Below are positions 14,589 through 23,720 of a DNA stretch of 59,877 bases, one piece after another. A program made the position numbers and the translations under genes. The DNA is taken from the NCBI RefSeq assembly GCF_903893715.1, contig NZ_CAITNG010000119.1:1-59877 (forward strand). Reading direction: 5' to 3'. The DNA comes from an uncultured Mucilaginibacter sp. (GTDB lineage: Bacteria; Bacteroidota; Bacteroidia; Sphingobacteriales; Sphingobacteriaceae). Below the pieces are notes generated by a model. That model was given only the letters and a program-made list of their open reading frames with translations. It was not told where the DNA came from and did not search any database. Each line of letters starts with the position of its first letter. The first letter of the stretch is position 1.

Positions 14589-16712
14589 CTATTGTACAAT
14601 AACTTGTTGATTTTTTGGATATTTTACCTGGTAGCGCAACTCCAGCTTCTTATCGTCGGCCGGGGCCAGTTTCAACACCCATTGCACTTTGCCGCTGTCA
14701 TCGTTCACCTTACCACCCGATAATTCCTGTTTTTCCACCTCTATCCCTGTATTTTGCGATACCGGCACCTGGTCTTCCACCAACAGGTTGATGGGTTGGT
14801 TTTTGCGGTTCTTAACTTCAACTACCCAATCTTTGGTTTCCTTAATATTGGAGCCAATGGCCTGGCGTTGTGTCAAATTCTTTTGCAGGGTACGTGTTAC
14901 CACGATATTCTTATCCACGCCTAAACTCAGGTTCAAAGTATCGCCCGAAGCACGCGTATCCAATAATGATTTACCGATGTAAGTCCCCTCAAAAAACAAA
15001 TTCGCCTCTCCCGAAAGGAAATTATACTTGTTCCAATCCACCAACTGGCTGGTCAAAAAAACGTCCGTGTTCAGTTTAGGCGCAACGTAATATTGAAAGG
15101 ATGCGTTCAAATCATAATTGCCAATTTCCACGGCATATTGTTTGCCATCGCTTGGTATATCATAAGGGTTGGCAATATCAAATTCAAAATTGGTCTGCCT
15201 CTCGTTTTCTTGTACATCCAATGGCGTCGAAACCGAAAAGTAGTTTTTGTCTTTAGTGGTAAAGTTCAATATCTTCCTTGGTTCTCCTGTCTTAATTCCC
15301 GTCATATTTGCCTGGTCCCCATAGTCGTCAATCACCTGCATGCTCTCAATCACGTCTGCGGGCAAATTCTTCATAGCTGTTGCTACATCGCCACTTGAAA
15401 AATCTTTTCCGTTCAACCGTACGCTTGCTATTTGCTGTCCCTGGCGGGTAACTGAACCATCGCTGCCTACATCGAAACCCTCCATTTTTTTTAGCAGCTC
15501 GTTTATACTGGTTTTTTCCAAAACCTTATAAGCACTGGCTTTATATTCCACGGTATCCATGGCATAACGGACGCTTATTTGTTGCACCGATTGCACCTGC
15601 GAAACCAATATGGCATTCATCGTTGCGGATGTAACACGTTGCTCGCTGGGTTGGTAACCCAGTTCGACAAACTGCAACACTATATTATCGCCTTTGGGCA
15701 GTTGGATAGAATAATTGCCGTTGGCATCGCTGACTGTGGCTATGGATGTACCTTTCACCCTGATGATAGCACCCGACAAAACCGCACCCATATTATCCGT
15801 TACGCTGCCGCTTACTTTGCCAATACTTTCTGTTTGGAAATTATAGGTAACGCCAAAGTTAAGGTACCAGGGCTTCAACTCCGGCTTAATAGCGTTAACG
15901 CTCGGGTTAGCTGTCGATAAGGTCAGCTTTACCCCTTTCCAGTCTTCGCCGCATTTTTGGTATACATTGGCCTTATAGGCGATATTCAATGGACTATTTA
16001 CATCTTTTGCACGAATATCATAACTGGGGTACCAGGCCGCGTTATGCACCATATAGCTAATGGTAAACGAAGCGAAAACTATTGTTTTTGCAGAAACAGT
16101 AACAATAACATCGGCGGTTGTTTTCGCCTCGCCTTTGGTGATATCATCAATTTGACGGTTATACTTTTGAATTTGGGCGTTCAGTTCAATAATTTGGTTA
16201 TTGGTGTCCTGCTCTTTTTTCTTCAATCCCAACAAACGTTCCGTCTGAAAATCGAGGGCGGCCTTTAGTTTTAAAATGTCAAGGCCGGTGTTCTGGCCGC
16301 TCACTACCTGATTTCTGGCCAATAACTGTTCTTCTTGCTTGTAAACCGATAATATATCGTTTTGCATGCCCAGCTTGTCGCGAAGTGTTTTTTGTTGGGT
16401 AAGCAAGTCGACTACCTGTTGTAATCTCGTTTGCACGTTCAAATAATTTGCCTGGCTTTTTACTGATAAGATGGTAAAAGGTCCATCTGCATGCACCTGT
16501 AGGCTCTCAACATCTATATCTGCCGACAATCCCTCAAACGTAATGGTGGATTGCCCGGCAGGGATACTCACGTTAGCCGAACGTGTTACCTGCGCCCCAC
16601 CTAAAAAAACGGTCACCTTTTCAACTTTCGAAGGGACCTTCTGGTCGCCGATGGCCATTGCTGAGGCCGACAGCAATAGTCCGAAGAACATGAACATTAG
16701 TTTTTTCATCAT
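14589..16712 (-). CDS. DUF4140/DUF4139 protein with embedded carboxypeptidase-regulatory and TonB-plug-like domains
   Basis: 707 residues, exported (signal peptide 1-20). Order: DUF4140-like N-terminus (about 30-90), coiled coil (about 95-195), start of a DUF4139 beta domain (about 205-280), then an apparent insertion of a CarboxypepD_reg-like Ig fold (298-372; GKVSGSVTDNMGA..DANGNYSI) and a TonB-receptor plug-like module (about 386-490; DTVEYKASAYKVLEKTSINELL..NLPADVIESMQVIDDYGDQANMTG), after which the DUF4139 domain resumes to the end. No transmembrane barrel follows. It lies between nuoM and nuoN with 3-4 bp gaps, so it is in the operon. Function unknown; an envelope scaffold or receptor partner is possible. 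Confidence 0.8.
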   Translation of the reverse strand: MMKKLMFMFFGLLLSASAMAIGDQKVPSKVEKVTVFLGGAQVTRSANVSIPAGQSTITFEGLSADIDVESLQVHADGPFTILSVKSQANYLNVQTRLQQVVDLLTQQKTLRDKLGMQNDILSVYKQEEQLLARNQVVSGQNTGLDILKLKAALDFQTERLLGLKKKEQDTNNQIIELNAQIQKYNRQIDDITKGEAKTTADVIVTVSAKTIVFASFTISYMVHNAAWYPSYDIRAKDVNSPLNIAYKANVYQKCGEDWKGVKLTLSTANPSVNAIKPELKPWYLNFGVTYNFQTESIGKVSGSVTDNMGAVLSGAIIRVKGTSIATVSDANGNYSIQLPKGDNIVLQFVELGYQPSEQRVTSATMNAILVSQVQSVQQISVRYAMDTVEYKASAYKVLEKTSINELLKKMEGFDVGSDGSVTRQGQQIASVRLNGKDFSSGDVATAMKNLPADVIESMQVIDDYGDQANMTGIKTGEPRKILNFTTKDKNYFSVSTPLDVQENERQTNFEFDIANPYDIPSDGKQYAVEIGNYDLNASFQYYVAPKLNTDVFLTSQLVDWNKYNFLSGEANLFFEGTYIGKSLLDTRASGDTLNLSLGVDKNIVVTRTLQKNLTQRQAIGSNIKETKDWVVEVKNRKNQPINLLVEDQVPVSQNTGIEVEKQELSGGKVNDDSGKVQWVLKLAPADDKKLELRYQVKYPKNQQVIVQ

Positions 16713-16716
16713 TAGT

Positions 16717-18321
16717 TTAGTTTACGTGAATAAATTGAACAAATGCCAAAACCGAATCGTTGATCTTGGCAAACACTAATGATGGCATTAAGCCCAAAGC
16801 CAATGTTAAGATAGACAAAGGCACCAATACCAGCATTTCGCGAGTACTGATGTCAACTAAGGCCAATTTCCATACTTGCCCCCCTTTTATTTTTAATTCG
16901 CCGAAAAACATGCGCTGCAGCGTCCATAAAAAGTACCCGGCGCCCAATAATATACCCACCGATGCACCCATGGCCATCCAGGTGGGCAGCAGTCCGTTGG
17001 CGGTTTGCGAGTTGAACGCACCTATCAAACTGAACAGTTCGCCGATAAATGCCGAAAAGCCCGGCAAACCCAGCGAGGCGAAGAACGCGATCATGATAAA
17101 TACCGTGTACTTCGGCATCAAATTGCTCAGGCCACGGAAGCTGTAAATGTCCCTGTCGTGCACACGGTAGTAAATAACTCCCACCAAAAAGAACAACATC
17201 GACGATAAAAAGCCGTGGCTCACCATCTGCATCATCGCGCCGCTCAAACCTTCGGCCGTTTGCGAAGCTATCCCCAGCAAAACAAAGCCCATGTGCGATA
17301 TAGACGAATACGCGATCAAACGCTTCAGATCGCGCTGGGCCAATGCATTAAACGCACCGTATAGTATCGATATCATCCCCAACAAACCAATCCAAAACGC
17401 GCCATGCGTAGCCACTTCCGGGAAAATGCCAAAGCATATCCGTATCATACCATAACCGCCCACCTTGAGCAATACGCCCGCCAATATGATGGAAACCGGC
17501 GTAGGCGCCTCCACGTGCGCGTCGGGCAGCCAGGTATGCAACGGCACCACAGGTATTTTAATAGCGAAGGCAATGAACAAAGTAATAAAGCCAACCGTAC
17601 GCGCCGGCATACCCAACAGCATATGCGTGCCGATAAACCCGAATATCGAATCCTTATCGTAATTAGCGGGGTTCATCATCTGGATGATGTTAAAGGTATG
17701 GTAACCCGTGGCAGGGTCTTTTACCGAGAAGTACAATCCCACCATCACCAGCAACATAAATACCGAACCGAACAGCGTAAACAGGAAGAATTTTATCGCC
17801 GCGTACTCCCGCTTGGCACCGCCCCATATCCCGATCAGGAAATACAACGGCAGCAACATCAACTCGTAAAAAATATAGAACAGGAAGAAATCCAGCGAGC
17901 AAAATACGCCCGTAATCGCCATATCCAGCAATAAAAACAGCGCGAAATATCCTTTGTGGTTTTTATTAATTTCCCACGATGCCAAAGCCGCCACCACCAT
18001 CACAACCGACGACATCAGCAACAGCATAATGGATATCCCATCCACCCCCACAAAATAATCGATCTGCATTTTGCCCATCGCGCCTAAGTTCAGCGCTATC
18101 CAGTGGAATTTCTCAACAAATTGGTATTGGCCCTCGTGGTTTACACCTGCAAAGCCTGCCCCCGTTTTAAACTGCACATAGAGCCATATACTCAAGCCTA
18201 ACTGCAGCAAAGTGGCGCAAAGGGTTACCGACCGGTATATATAACGCAGGCCCGCAGGCAGCACCAAAATGATGAGCCCAAACAGGATAGGTATAAAAAT
18301 GATGAGCGAAAGTATATTCAT
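16717..18321 (-). CDS. nuoM: NADH-quinone oxidoreductase subunit M
   Basis: 534 residues with about fourteen membrane helices. Conserved antiporter features: FFLFYIFYELMLLPLYFLIG with the essential helix-5 glutamate, AFAIKIPVVPLHTWLPDAHVEAPTPVS, and RDLKRLIAYSSISHMGFVLLG. This is the middle proton-pumping subunit of complex I in the inner membrane. Its start codon follows the nuoL stop directly with no spacer, indicating tight coupling. Separated from nuoN by the DUF4139-like gene. Confidence 0.96.
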   Translation of the reverse strand: MNILSLIIFIPILFGLIILVLPAGLRYIYRSVTLCATLLQLGLSIWLYVQFKTGAGFAGVNHEGQYQFVEKFHWIALNLGAMGKMQIDYFVGVDGISIMLLLMSSVVMVVAALASWEINKNHKGYFALFLLLDMAITGVFCSLDFFLFYIFYELMLLPLYFLIGIWGGAKREYAAIKFFLFTLFGSVFMLLVMVGLYFSVKDPATGYHTFNIIQMMNPANYDKDSIFGFIGTHMLLGMPARTVGFITLFIAFAIKIPVVPLHTWLPDAHVEAPTPVSIILAGVLLKVGGYGMIRICFGIFPEVATHGAFWIGLLGMISILYGAFNALAQRDLKRLIAYSSISHMGFVLLGIASQTAEGLSGAMMQMVSHGFLSSMLFFLVGVIYYRVHDRDIYSFRGLSNLMPKYTVFIMIAFFASLGLPGFSAFIGELFSLIGAFNSQTANGLLPTWMAMGASVGILLGAGYFLWTLQRMFFGELKIKGGQVWKLALVDISTREMLVLVPLSILTLALGLMPSLVFAKINDSVLAFVQFIHVN

Positions 18322-20346
18322 TTACATAAACGTCTTTAAAACATAAATAACCACAATAAGCAGCAGCATGCTGAGCAAATAGGCCTGCACCCTGCCGGTT
18401 TGAAAACCCCGCACAAAATTGCCGGCCTGTTTTACCACCGTTACCAACAGGTTGATGAACCCGTCGATCAGGTATTTATCTATCCAGGCCGTAATCTTCC
18501 CGATAAAAATACTAACCGAGCCAAACAGATGGATGATGCCGTCAAAAATATTTCGGTCTACCCATGATAGTACGCTGCCTATCCGCAATACATCTTTGAT
18601 GATGACCCGGTGGTAAAACCAATCGATATACCATTCGTGGTACGATAGTTTGAACAAAAAGCCCGACTGTTTGATGGCCCTGCTCCTGCTGATATACAGG
18701 GTGTAAGCTAAGTAAACTATAGCGATACCAAAAATATTGACAGTCAACGCCACCAACGTTTCATAACTTATGCTGCCGGCTGCCTTTACAGCGATGCCAA
18801 AACCTTGAACGATCCATGCCTCGCTATAATCAAACGGATGGAATGAGAACAGCGGGAACAAACTGCAAAGCGCCAAAAATATCATCGGCAGGCTAAACAG
18901 CCAGCCACCATCATGCCCCACCGTTTTCAGGTTGGGCACCATCTCTTTTATTTTGGCCTCGCCAAAAAACACTTTGAAGAGTAACCGGCTGATATAAAAT
19001 ATAGTGAGCAAACTGGTGAGCAATGCCGTTACCGGGACAATAAAATGCGGCCAGCTTTTACCCTCAGCCCAGTAAAACGCCTGCACCATAATGCCGTCTT
19101 TCGATAAACAGCCCGACGTAAACGGAAAACCGATCAAGGCCAGCGAGGCAACAACACAGGTAACAAAAGTTACAGGCATCCCCTTGCGCATGCCGCCCAT
19201 ATTGTTGATATCCTGCGCATCGATATCGAGTTGATGTTCGTCTTTCAAATGCTGCATTTGATGGATGATAACACCGGCTGCCAAAAATAATAAACATTTA
19301 AAAAAGGCATGCGTGGCCAAATGCAGCAAGCCAGACGAATACGCGCCTACCCCCATCGCCATCATCATAAAACCCAGTTGCGATATGGTAGAGTAAGCCA
19401 GAATACGTTTCAAATCGTTTTGCGTCAGCGCGATGGTAGCGGCCATAAAGGCCGTAAAACAACCGATACAAGCCATCAAAGTCAACACATCCGGACTAAA
19501 CATTACATACACCCTGCCCAATAAAAATATACCTGCTGCGACCATCGTAGCGGCGTGGATCAATGCGGATATGGATGTCGGCCCTTCCATCGCGTCGGGC
19601 AGCCAGGTATGCAGCGGGAACTGTGCCGATTTCGCCATCGCGCCGATCAAAAAGCATATCCCCGGCAGGGTGATCCATGTACTGTCCGCAGCATTGACAA
19701 ATGCCGCAGTGGCATGGTTATCAAACAAGGTAACCATGTTAAACGTATGAAAATCAGCATACAAAATCAGGATGCCCGACAACAACGCCACATCCCCGAT
19801 CCTGTTCATAATAAAAGCCTTTTTATTGGCCTGCACCGCCTTTTCACGCGTGAACCAAAAGCCAATGAGCAGGTAGGATGCAAAACCCACCAGCTCCCAA
19901 AACATATACAGCAGCAGCAGGTTATCCACCACCACCAAACCCAGCATGGCAAAACAAAAGAAACCGAGATAAGCAAAATAGCGGCTGTATTTTTCATCGC
20001 CCTGCATGTATGCGATGGAATAGATATGCACCGGCAAAGCAATGCCCGTAACCAGCAACAGCATCAATACCGAAAGGTTGTTCAGCCACACCCCGGCACC
20101 CACCTGCAGCTTGCCCGCCGTAAACCATAGCCATTGGGAGTGCAGGTCGCCCACATTCCAAACCCTGCTAAAAACAACTGCCGAAAGCACAAAACTGATG
20201 AGAATAGCCAACGTACCCAGCCAACCCGATACCTTGCTTTGGTTCTTCACCAAAAACAAATTCACCAAAGCCACCGCAAACGGTATCAGCACCGCTAATA
20301 AGGCGAGTTGGATGGTTGGGTCGGTATGTAGTAAAGTTGTTTGCAA
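18322..20346 (-). CDS. nuoL: NADH-quinone oxidoreductase subunit L
   Basis: 674 residues, about sixteen membrane helices. Recognisable parts are NLLLLYMFWELVGFASYLLIGFWF, AKSAQFPLHTWLPDAMEGPTSISALIHAATMV and NDLKRILAYSTISQLGFMMMA. The C-terminal end should carry the long lateral helix that lies along NuoM and NuoN. It is the distal proton-pumping subunit of complex I. The gene starts 1 bp after the stop of the small plug-like gene, which separates it from nuoK. Confidence 0.96.
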   Translation of the reverse strand: MQTTLLHTDPTIQLALLAVLIPFAVALVNLFLVKNQSKVSGWLGTLAILISFVLSAVVFSRVWNVGDLHSQWLWFTAGKLQVGAGVWLNNLSVLMLLLVTGIALPVHIYSIAYMQGDEKYSRYFAYLGFFCFAMLGLVVVDNLLLLYMFWELVGFASYLLIGFWFTREKAVQANKKAFIMNRIGDVALLSGILILYADFHTFNMVTLFDNHATAAFVNAADSTWITLPGICFLIGAMAKSAQFPLHTWLPDAMEGPTSISALIHAATMVAAGIFLLGRVYVMFSPDVLTLMACIGCFTAFMAATIALTQNDLKRILAYSTISQLGFMMMAMGVGAYSSGLLHLATHAFFKCLLFLAAGVIIHQMQHLKDEHQLDIDAQDINNMGGMRKGMPVTFVTCVVASLALIGFPFTSGCLSKDGIMVQAFYWAEGKSWPHFIVPVTALLTSLLTIFYISRLLFKVFFGEAKIKEMVPNLKTVGHDGGWLFSLPMIFLALCSLFPLFSFHPFDYSEAWIVQGFGIAVKAAGSISYETLVALTVNIFGIAIVYLAYTLYISRSRAIKQSGFLFKLSYHEWYIDWFYHRVIIKDVLRIGSVLSWVDRNIFDGIIHLFGSVSIFIGKITAWIDKYLIDGFINLLVTVVKQAGNFVRGFQTGRVQAYLLSMLLLIVVIYVLKTFM

Positions 20347-20347
20347 A

Positions 20348-21106
20348 TTATTTTTTTGTGGTGATGATTACCATTGGTATTGAGTAGAAACCTGAGTGCA
20401 AATCTTTTGTCATTTTAAAGGAAATGTGTTTTATATTTTTATTGATAGTGTCATATAAAAAAACCACGTAATCTTTTGATGGATTTTTAATTAATTCGCC
20501 GTCTACCAGGTATACTACATCATTATCGTTTCCATTTTTCTGCTGAATATAGTTGAGATATTTTGAAGATAATTGTCCGAGTTCTTTTTCATATGACAGC
20601 TTCTCGCCTTTTATGGTGGTTATGATTACTATCGGTCGCGCCGCCCTCTGCGAATAAATAAGTACGTTAGAATATTTCAATATCTCCACATTTATGATAC
20701 TGTCTGGATTCAGTCTATCCATATTTTCAGCAGGGACGCCATCGACAACATAAAATGGGTCATTGCCTAAAAGTTTTGGTAAAGTCATCGCCTCAGCTTT
20801 CTTTTTAGCAAATTTTTCAGAAGTATAAACGTATACACCGTTAACTCCTCTTGAACCCCATATCGCTGCGGCCTCTGCGCCTCTGACTATTTCAATATTT
20901 CGAATTTTGGACGTATCAATTTGGTCTTTCTTAACCACTTTATCATCCAAAACATACAATGGACCATCCATCACAGTAGGCATGTCTCTAATCAATAACT
21001 GATGTTGCACAGCTGATTTGGAAGTGTCCTTCGGAACAACAACCACCTGCCCCATTGACATGAATGGCGACAACAAAAAGACAAAAGCTATAATCTTTTT
21101 CATCAT
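20348..21106 (-). CDS. Secreted protein made of three TonB-plug-like half-repeats, inside nuo operon
   Basis: 252 residues with an N-terminal signal peptide (about 1-19, SMGQ). The mature part holds three similar units: 48-95 (GPLYVLDDKVV..IRNIEIVRGAEAAAIWGSRGVNGVYVYT), 116-166 (DPFYVVDGVPA..IINVEILK..PIVIITT) and 195-251 (DVVYLVDGELI..PMVIITT). The first closely matches the SusC-type plug signature in which a beta strand, IEV.K...AAA.YGSRG.NGV and a VxITT strand follow one another. No barrel is present. It overlaps the nuoK stop by one base and precedes nuoL by 1 bp. Role unknown; a periplasmic or outer-membrane-associated adaptor is possible. Confidence 0.78.
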   Translation of the reverse strand: MMKKIIAFVFLLSPFMSMGQVVVVPKDTSKSAVQHQLLIRDMPTVMDGPLYVLDDKVVKKDQIDTSKIRNIEIVRGAEAAAIWGSRGVNGVYVYTSEKFAKKKAEAMTLPKLLGNDPFYVVDGVPAENMDRLNPDSIINVEILKYSNVLIYSQRAARPIVIITTIKGEKLSYEKELGQLSSKYLNYIQQKNGNDNDVVYLVDGELIKNPSKDYVVFLYDTINKNIKHISFKMTKDLHSGFYSIPMVIITTKK

Positions 21107-21411
21107 CAGTCCTTTAATTTCTCCACCTTATTCGGGTCAATGGTTTTATATTGCTTGTACACATTCAGTATTATCGCCAAAGCCACTGCCGCTGCCGCGC
21201 CTGCCAACACAATGGCAAACAAAGCAAAGGTTTGCCCGCTGTTGTACAGCTTATCGTATTTGCCAAAGGCAACTAAGTTCAGTATAGCCGCGTTCAAAAT
21301 AAATTCGATACCGATCAAAACCTGTATAGCATTGCGTTTGGCCAATACCATATAGATCCCGATAGCGAACAGCCCCGCACCGATCAGCAAAAAATTGGTG
21401 AGCGTAATCAT
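21106..21411 (-). CDS. nuoK: NADH-quinone oxidoreductase subunit K
   Basis: 101 residues with three membrane helices, normal for NuoK. The buried glutamates of the proton path are visible in LIGIEFILNAAILNLVAF (about 34-51) and the helix before GAAAAVALAIILNVY. It overlaps nuoJ by 4 bp (ATGA), as in most nuo operons. Downstream it is followed by the plug-like gene in place of nuoL. Confidence 0.95.
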   Translation of the reverse strand: MITLTNFLLIGAGLFAIGIYMVLAKRNAIQVLIGIEFILNAAILNLVAFGKYDKLYNSGQTFALFAIVLAGAAAAVALAIILNVYKQYKTIDPNKVEKLKD

Positions 21412-21962
21412 TGGAATTTATGCTCCTCCTTTCGTGCCAAATGCGCGGCGCCTATCAGCGCCATCATCAGCAATATCGATACCGCCTCAAAGGGCAGCAA
21501 ATACCGCGTCATCAAATTCACGCCCATATTCGGCACCATATTGTCCGCCGGCTGTATCACATTGTTGTTTTGTGCCGATATTTTTATCCAGGCCATATTA
21601 TCCACATCTGCTTTGATAATGGCGTTCACCAAAATCAGTAAAAACAACACCGCCACCAAAATAGCCGGTACTTTTTGTATTGAAAAAAACCGGCTGTTGC
21701 GTTCCTGCAAATTGTTCAGCACCTCCCTGTTCGACAGCATGAACGCGAACAGCATCAGCACCAACACCCCGCCAACGTATACCACAATTTGCGTTACCGC
21801 GACAAAATCCGCCAAAGCGTAAACATACAGCCCGGCCAGCGCGAACAGCGTAACAAAGAACATAAAGATAGAACGCACCAGGTTTTTGCTCACCGCCACC
21901 GTTAACGCCGATGCCTGTACCACAAAACCCAATACATAAAATATCAATGTCGCTATGTTCAT
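21408..21962 (-). CDS. nuoJ: NADH-quinone oxidoreductase subunit J
   Basis: 184 residues with five membrane helices. LFALAGLYVYALADFVAVTQIVVYVGGVLVLMLFAFML contains the conserved third helix with its kinked aromatic/valine pattern. The last helix reads LPFEAVSILLMMALIGAAHLARK. It sits between NuoH/A and NuoK in the membrane arm and takes part in coupling. It overlaps nuoI by 4 bp and nuoK by 4 bp. Confidence 0.94.
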   Translation of the reverse strand: MNIATLIFYVLGFVVQASALTVAVSKNLVRSIFMFFVTLFALAGLYVYALADFVAVTQIVVYVGGVLVLMLFAFMLSNREVLNNLQERNSRFFSIQKVPAILVAVLFLLILVNAIIKADVDNMAWIKISAQNNNVIQPADNMVPNMGVNLMTRYLLPFEAVSILLMMALIGAAHLARKEEHKFQ

Positions 21963-22549
21963 AGGCCTTCTTCCTTCTTTTTTAGGGCCGCTAATTTAGC
22001 GGCTTGTTTGGCTGCCTGCGCTTCTTCAAATATCCTGCGCTTTTCGTCGGCCACTTCAGCCGGCATGTCCGAAAACTGATAGGTCAGCAAATCAAGCTCC
22101 TGCACGCTTACATCGTATTCGCTGGTCATGGTAATGCATTCCGTCGGGCAAACAATGGTACACAGGCCGCAATACATGCATTTGGCCATATCGATATCAA
22201 ACTTGGCCGCGTATAACCTTTTCGGCGAGCCATCTGATGTCAGCCCGATCAAATCCGGCGATTTGATGGAATCTATCTCAATGCAATCCACCGGGCAAAC
22301 TTTGGCGCACAGGTCGCATACAATGCAATCGTCTATCTCCACAAAAAGCTGGTAACGCCCAACTTCGGGCACCGGCAACTCTTGCGATGGGTATTGTATC
22401 GTATTTGTGCCTTTGCCTTGTTGCTCAAAATAATTATCCGACTTTACGGTATCCATCACCCGCCGTTTTTTGGTCGCGAACAAGTGCTTTAGCGTGAGCC
22501 CCATGCCCACACCGGCCGTTTTCAATTCTTTTATGATATTCCTGAACAT
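21959..22549 (-). CDS. nuoI: NADH-quinone oxidoreductase subunit I
   Basis: 196 residues. Two 4Fe-4S ferredoxin motifs: Cys75, 78, 81, 85 (CIVCDLCAKVCP) and Cys124, 127, 130, 134 (CMYCGLCTIVCP), the N6a and N6b clusters that carry electrons toward N2. The N-terminal helix (FRNIIKELKTAGVGMGLTLKHLF) anchors the subunit at the membrane. The C-terminal tail is Lys/Ala/Glu-rich. It starts 6 bp after nuoH. All eight cluster ligands are intact. Confidence 0.96.
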   Translation of the reverse strand: MFRNIIKELKTAGVGMGLTLKHLFATKKRRVMDTVKSDNYFEQQGKGTNTIQYPSQELPVPEVGRYQLFVEIDDCIVCDLCAKVCPVDCIEIDSIKSPDLIGLTSDGSPKRLYAAKFDIDMAKCMYCGLCTIVCPTECITMTSEYDVSVQELDLLTYQFSDMPAEVADEKRRIFEEAQAAKQAAKLAALKKKEEGL

Positions 22550-22555
22550 CCTTGC

Positions 22556-23647
22556 TTACATTAACAATAAACGCCACAGCCCCGATATCACCATACAAGC
22601 GAAGGCCAGCGGTGTCAGCACTTTCCAGCATAAGTCCATCAATTGATCGACCCTGAAACGCGGCAACGTCCACCTGATCCACATTTGTACGCCCACCAGC
22701 GCCAATGCCTTTACCGATACCCATAAAATACCCCAGCCCCAGCCTGTCGTCCAGTTAGCCAGTTGTACCACACCGATATTGGGCAGCGGCGTGTTCCAGG
22801 CCCCTAAAAACAAAATAACACCCAACATCGACACCAAAAACATCATCGAGTACTCCGCCAAAAACACAAAGCCAAAACGCAGACCGGTATATTCTGTATG
22901 GAAACCCGCTACCAGTTCCGATTCTGCCTCGGGTATATCAAACGGTGCACGGTTACATTCCGCCAGCGATGCGATAAAATAAATAACAAAGGCCACCATC
23001 AAATGCGGTGCCCTGAAGATATTCCACGACAGGATGCCACCGATATGGCTCACATCCAAAAAGCCTAAAAACTTGGTTGTTTCTGTGGATAAGATGCCTT
23101 GCTGTGTGGCTATTTGTTGCAGGTCCAGCGTTTGCGCGATCATTACTACCGATATCAGAGCGAAACCGGCCGGTATCTCATACGATATCACCTGCGCAAC
23201 CGAACGCATCGCGCCCAACATGGAGTACTTATTGTTCGAGCCCCAGCCGGCCATCAGTATACCCAAAGTTTCTATCGATACAATCGCGAAAAAGTAAAAC
23301 AGCCCCAAATTAAGGCTAACCGGCACCAAACCCGGCCCCCAAGGCATCACCGCGAAACCAAGGTATACGGCTATAAATATAATGAAAGGTGCCAGCGCGA
23401 ACAGTAGTTTATCAGCTGCGGCAGGCGTTATCAGTTCTTTTTGGAGTAACTTAACGATATCGGCAACGGTTTGCAGCAAGCCGAATTTACCCGTCTCGGT
23501 AGGCCCCAGCCTGTCTTGTATAAAAGCCGATACCTTACGCTCGGCATACACCCCGAATAAGGCAAACACGGCCGAGAACCCAAAAAGCCCCAGGCCAACA
23601 GCTATATAGATCAAATAAAAGTTCAAATAATTTTGCTTTGGCTGCAA
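22556..23647 (-). CDS. nuoH: NADH-quinone oxidoreductase subunit H (non-ATG start)
   Basis: 363 residues with eight or nine membrane helices. The quinone-chamber signatures [20 protein letters not shown] and the acidic [30 protein letters not shown] are intact. The first possible codon after the in-frame TAA at 23654-23656 is TTG at 23645-23647; no in-frame ATG precedes the first conserved helix, so a TTG start is most likely. nuoH is normally preceded by nuoG, but here the preceding gene is murI, 73 bp away, and nuoA-G are absent from the window. A loose promoter-like TTTGG...TATTTTCT lies in that gap. Confidence 0.93.
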   Translation of the reverse strand: MQPKQNYLNFYLIYIAVGLGLFGFSAVFALFGVYAERKVSAFIQDRLGPTETGKFGLLQTVADIVKLLQKELITPAAADKLLFALAPFIIFIAVYLGFAVMPWGPGLVPVSLNLGLFYFFAIVSIETLGILMAGWGSNNKYSMLGAMRSVAQVISYEIPAGFALISVVMIAQTLDLQQIATQQGILSTETTKFLGFLDVSHIGGILSWNIFRAPHLMVAFVIYFIASLAECNRAPFDIPEAESELVAGFHTEYTGLRFGFVFLAEYSMMFLVSMLGVILFLGAWNTPLPNIGVVQLANWTTGWGWGILWVSVKALALVGVQMWIRWTLPRFRVDQLMDLCWKVLTPLAFACMVISGLWRLLLM

Positions 23648-23720
23648 ACTTACTTATTTGTGAGAAAATAAGGCCATAATATTATCCACCAAACGTAAAA
23701 TCTATTCAATTGGTAGATTA

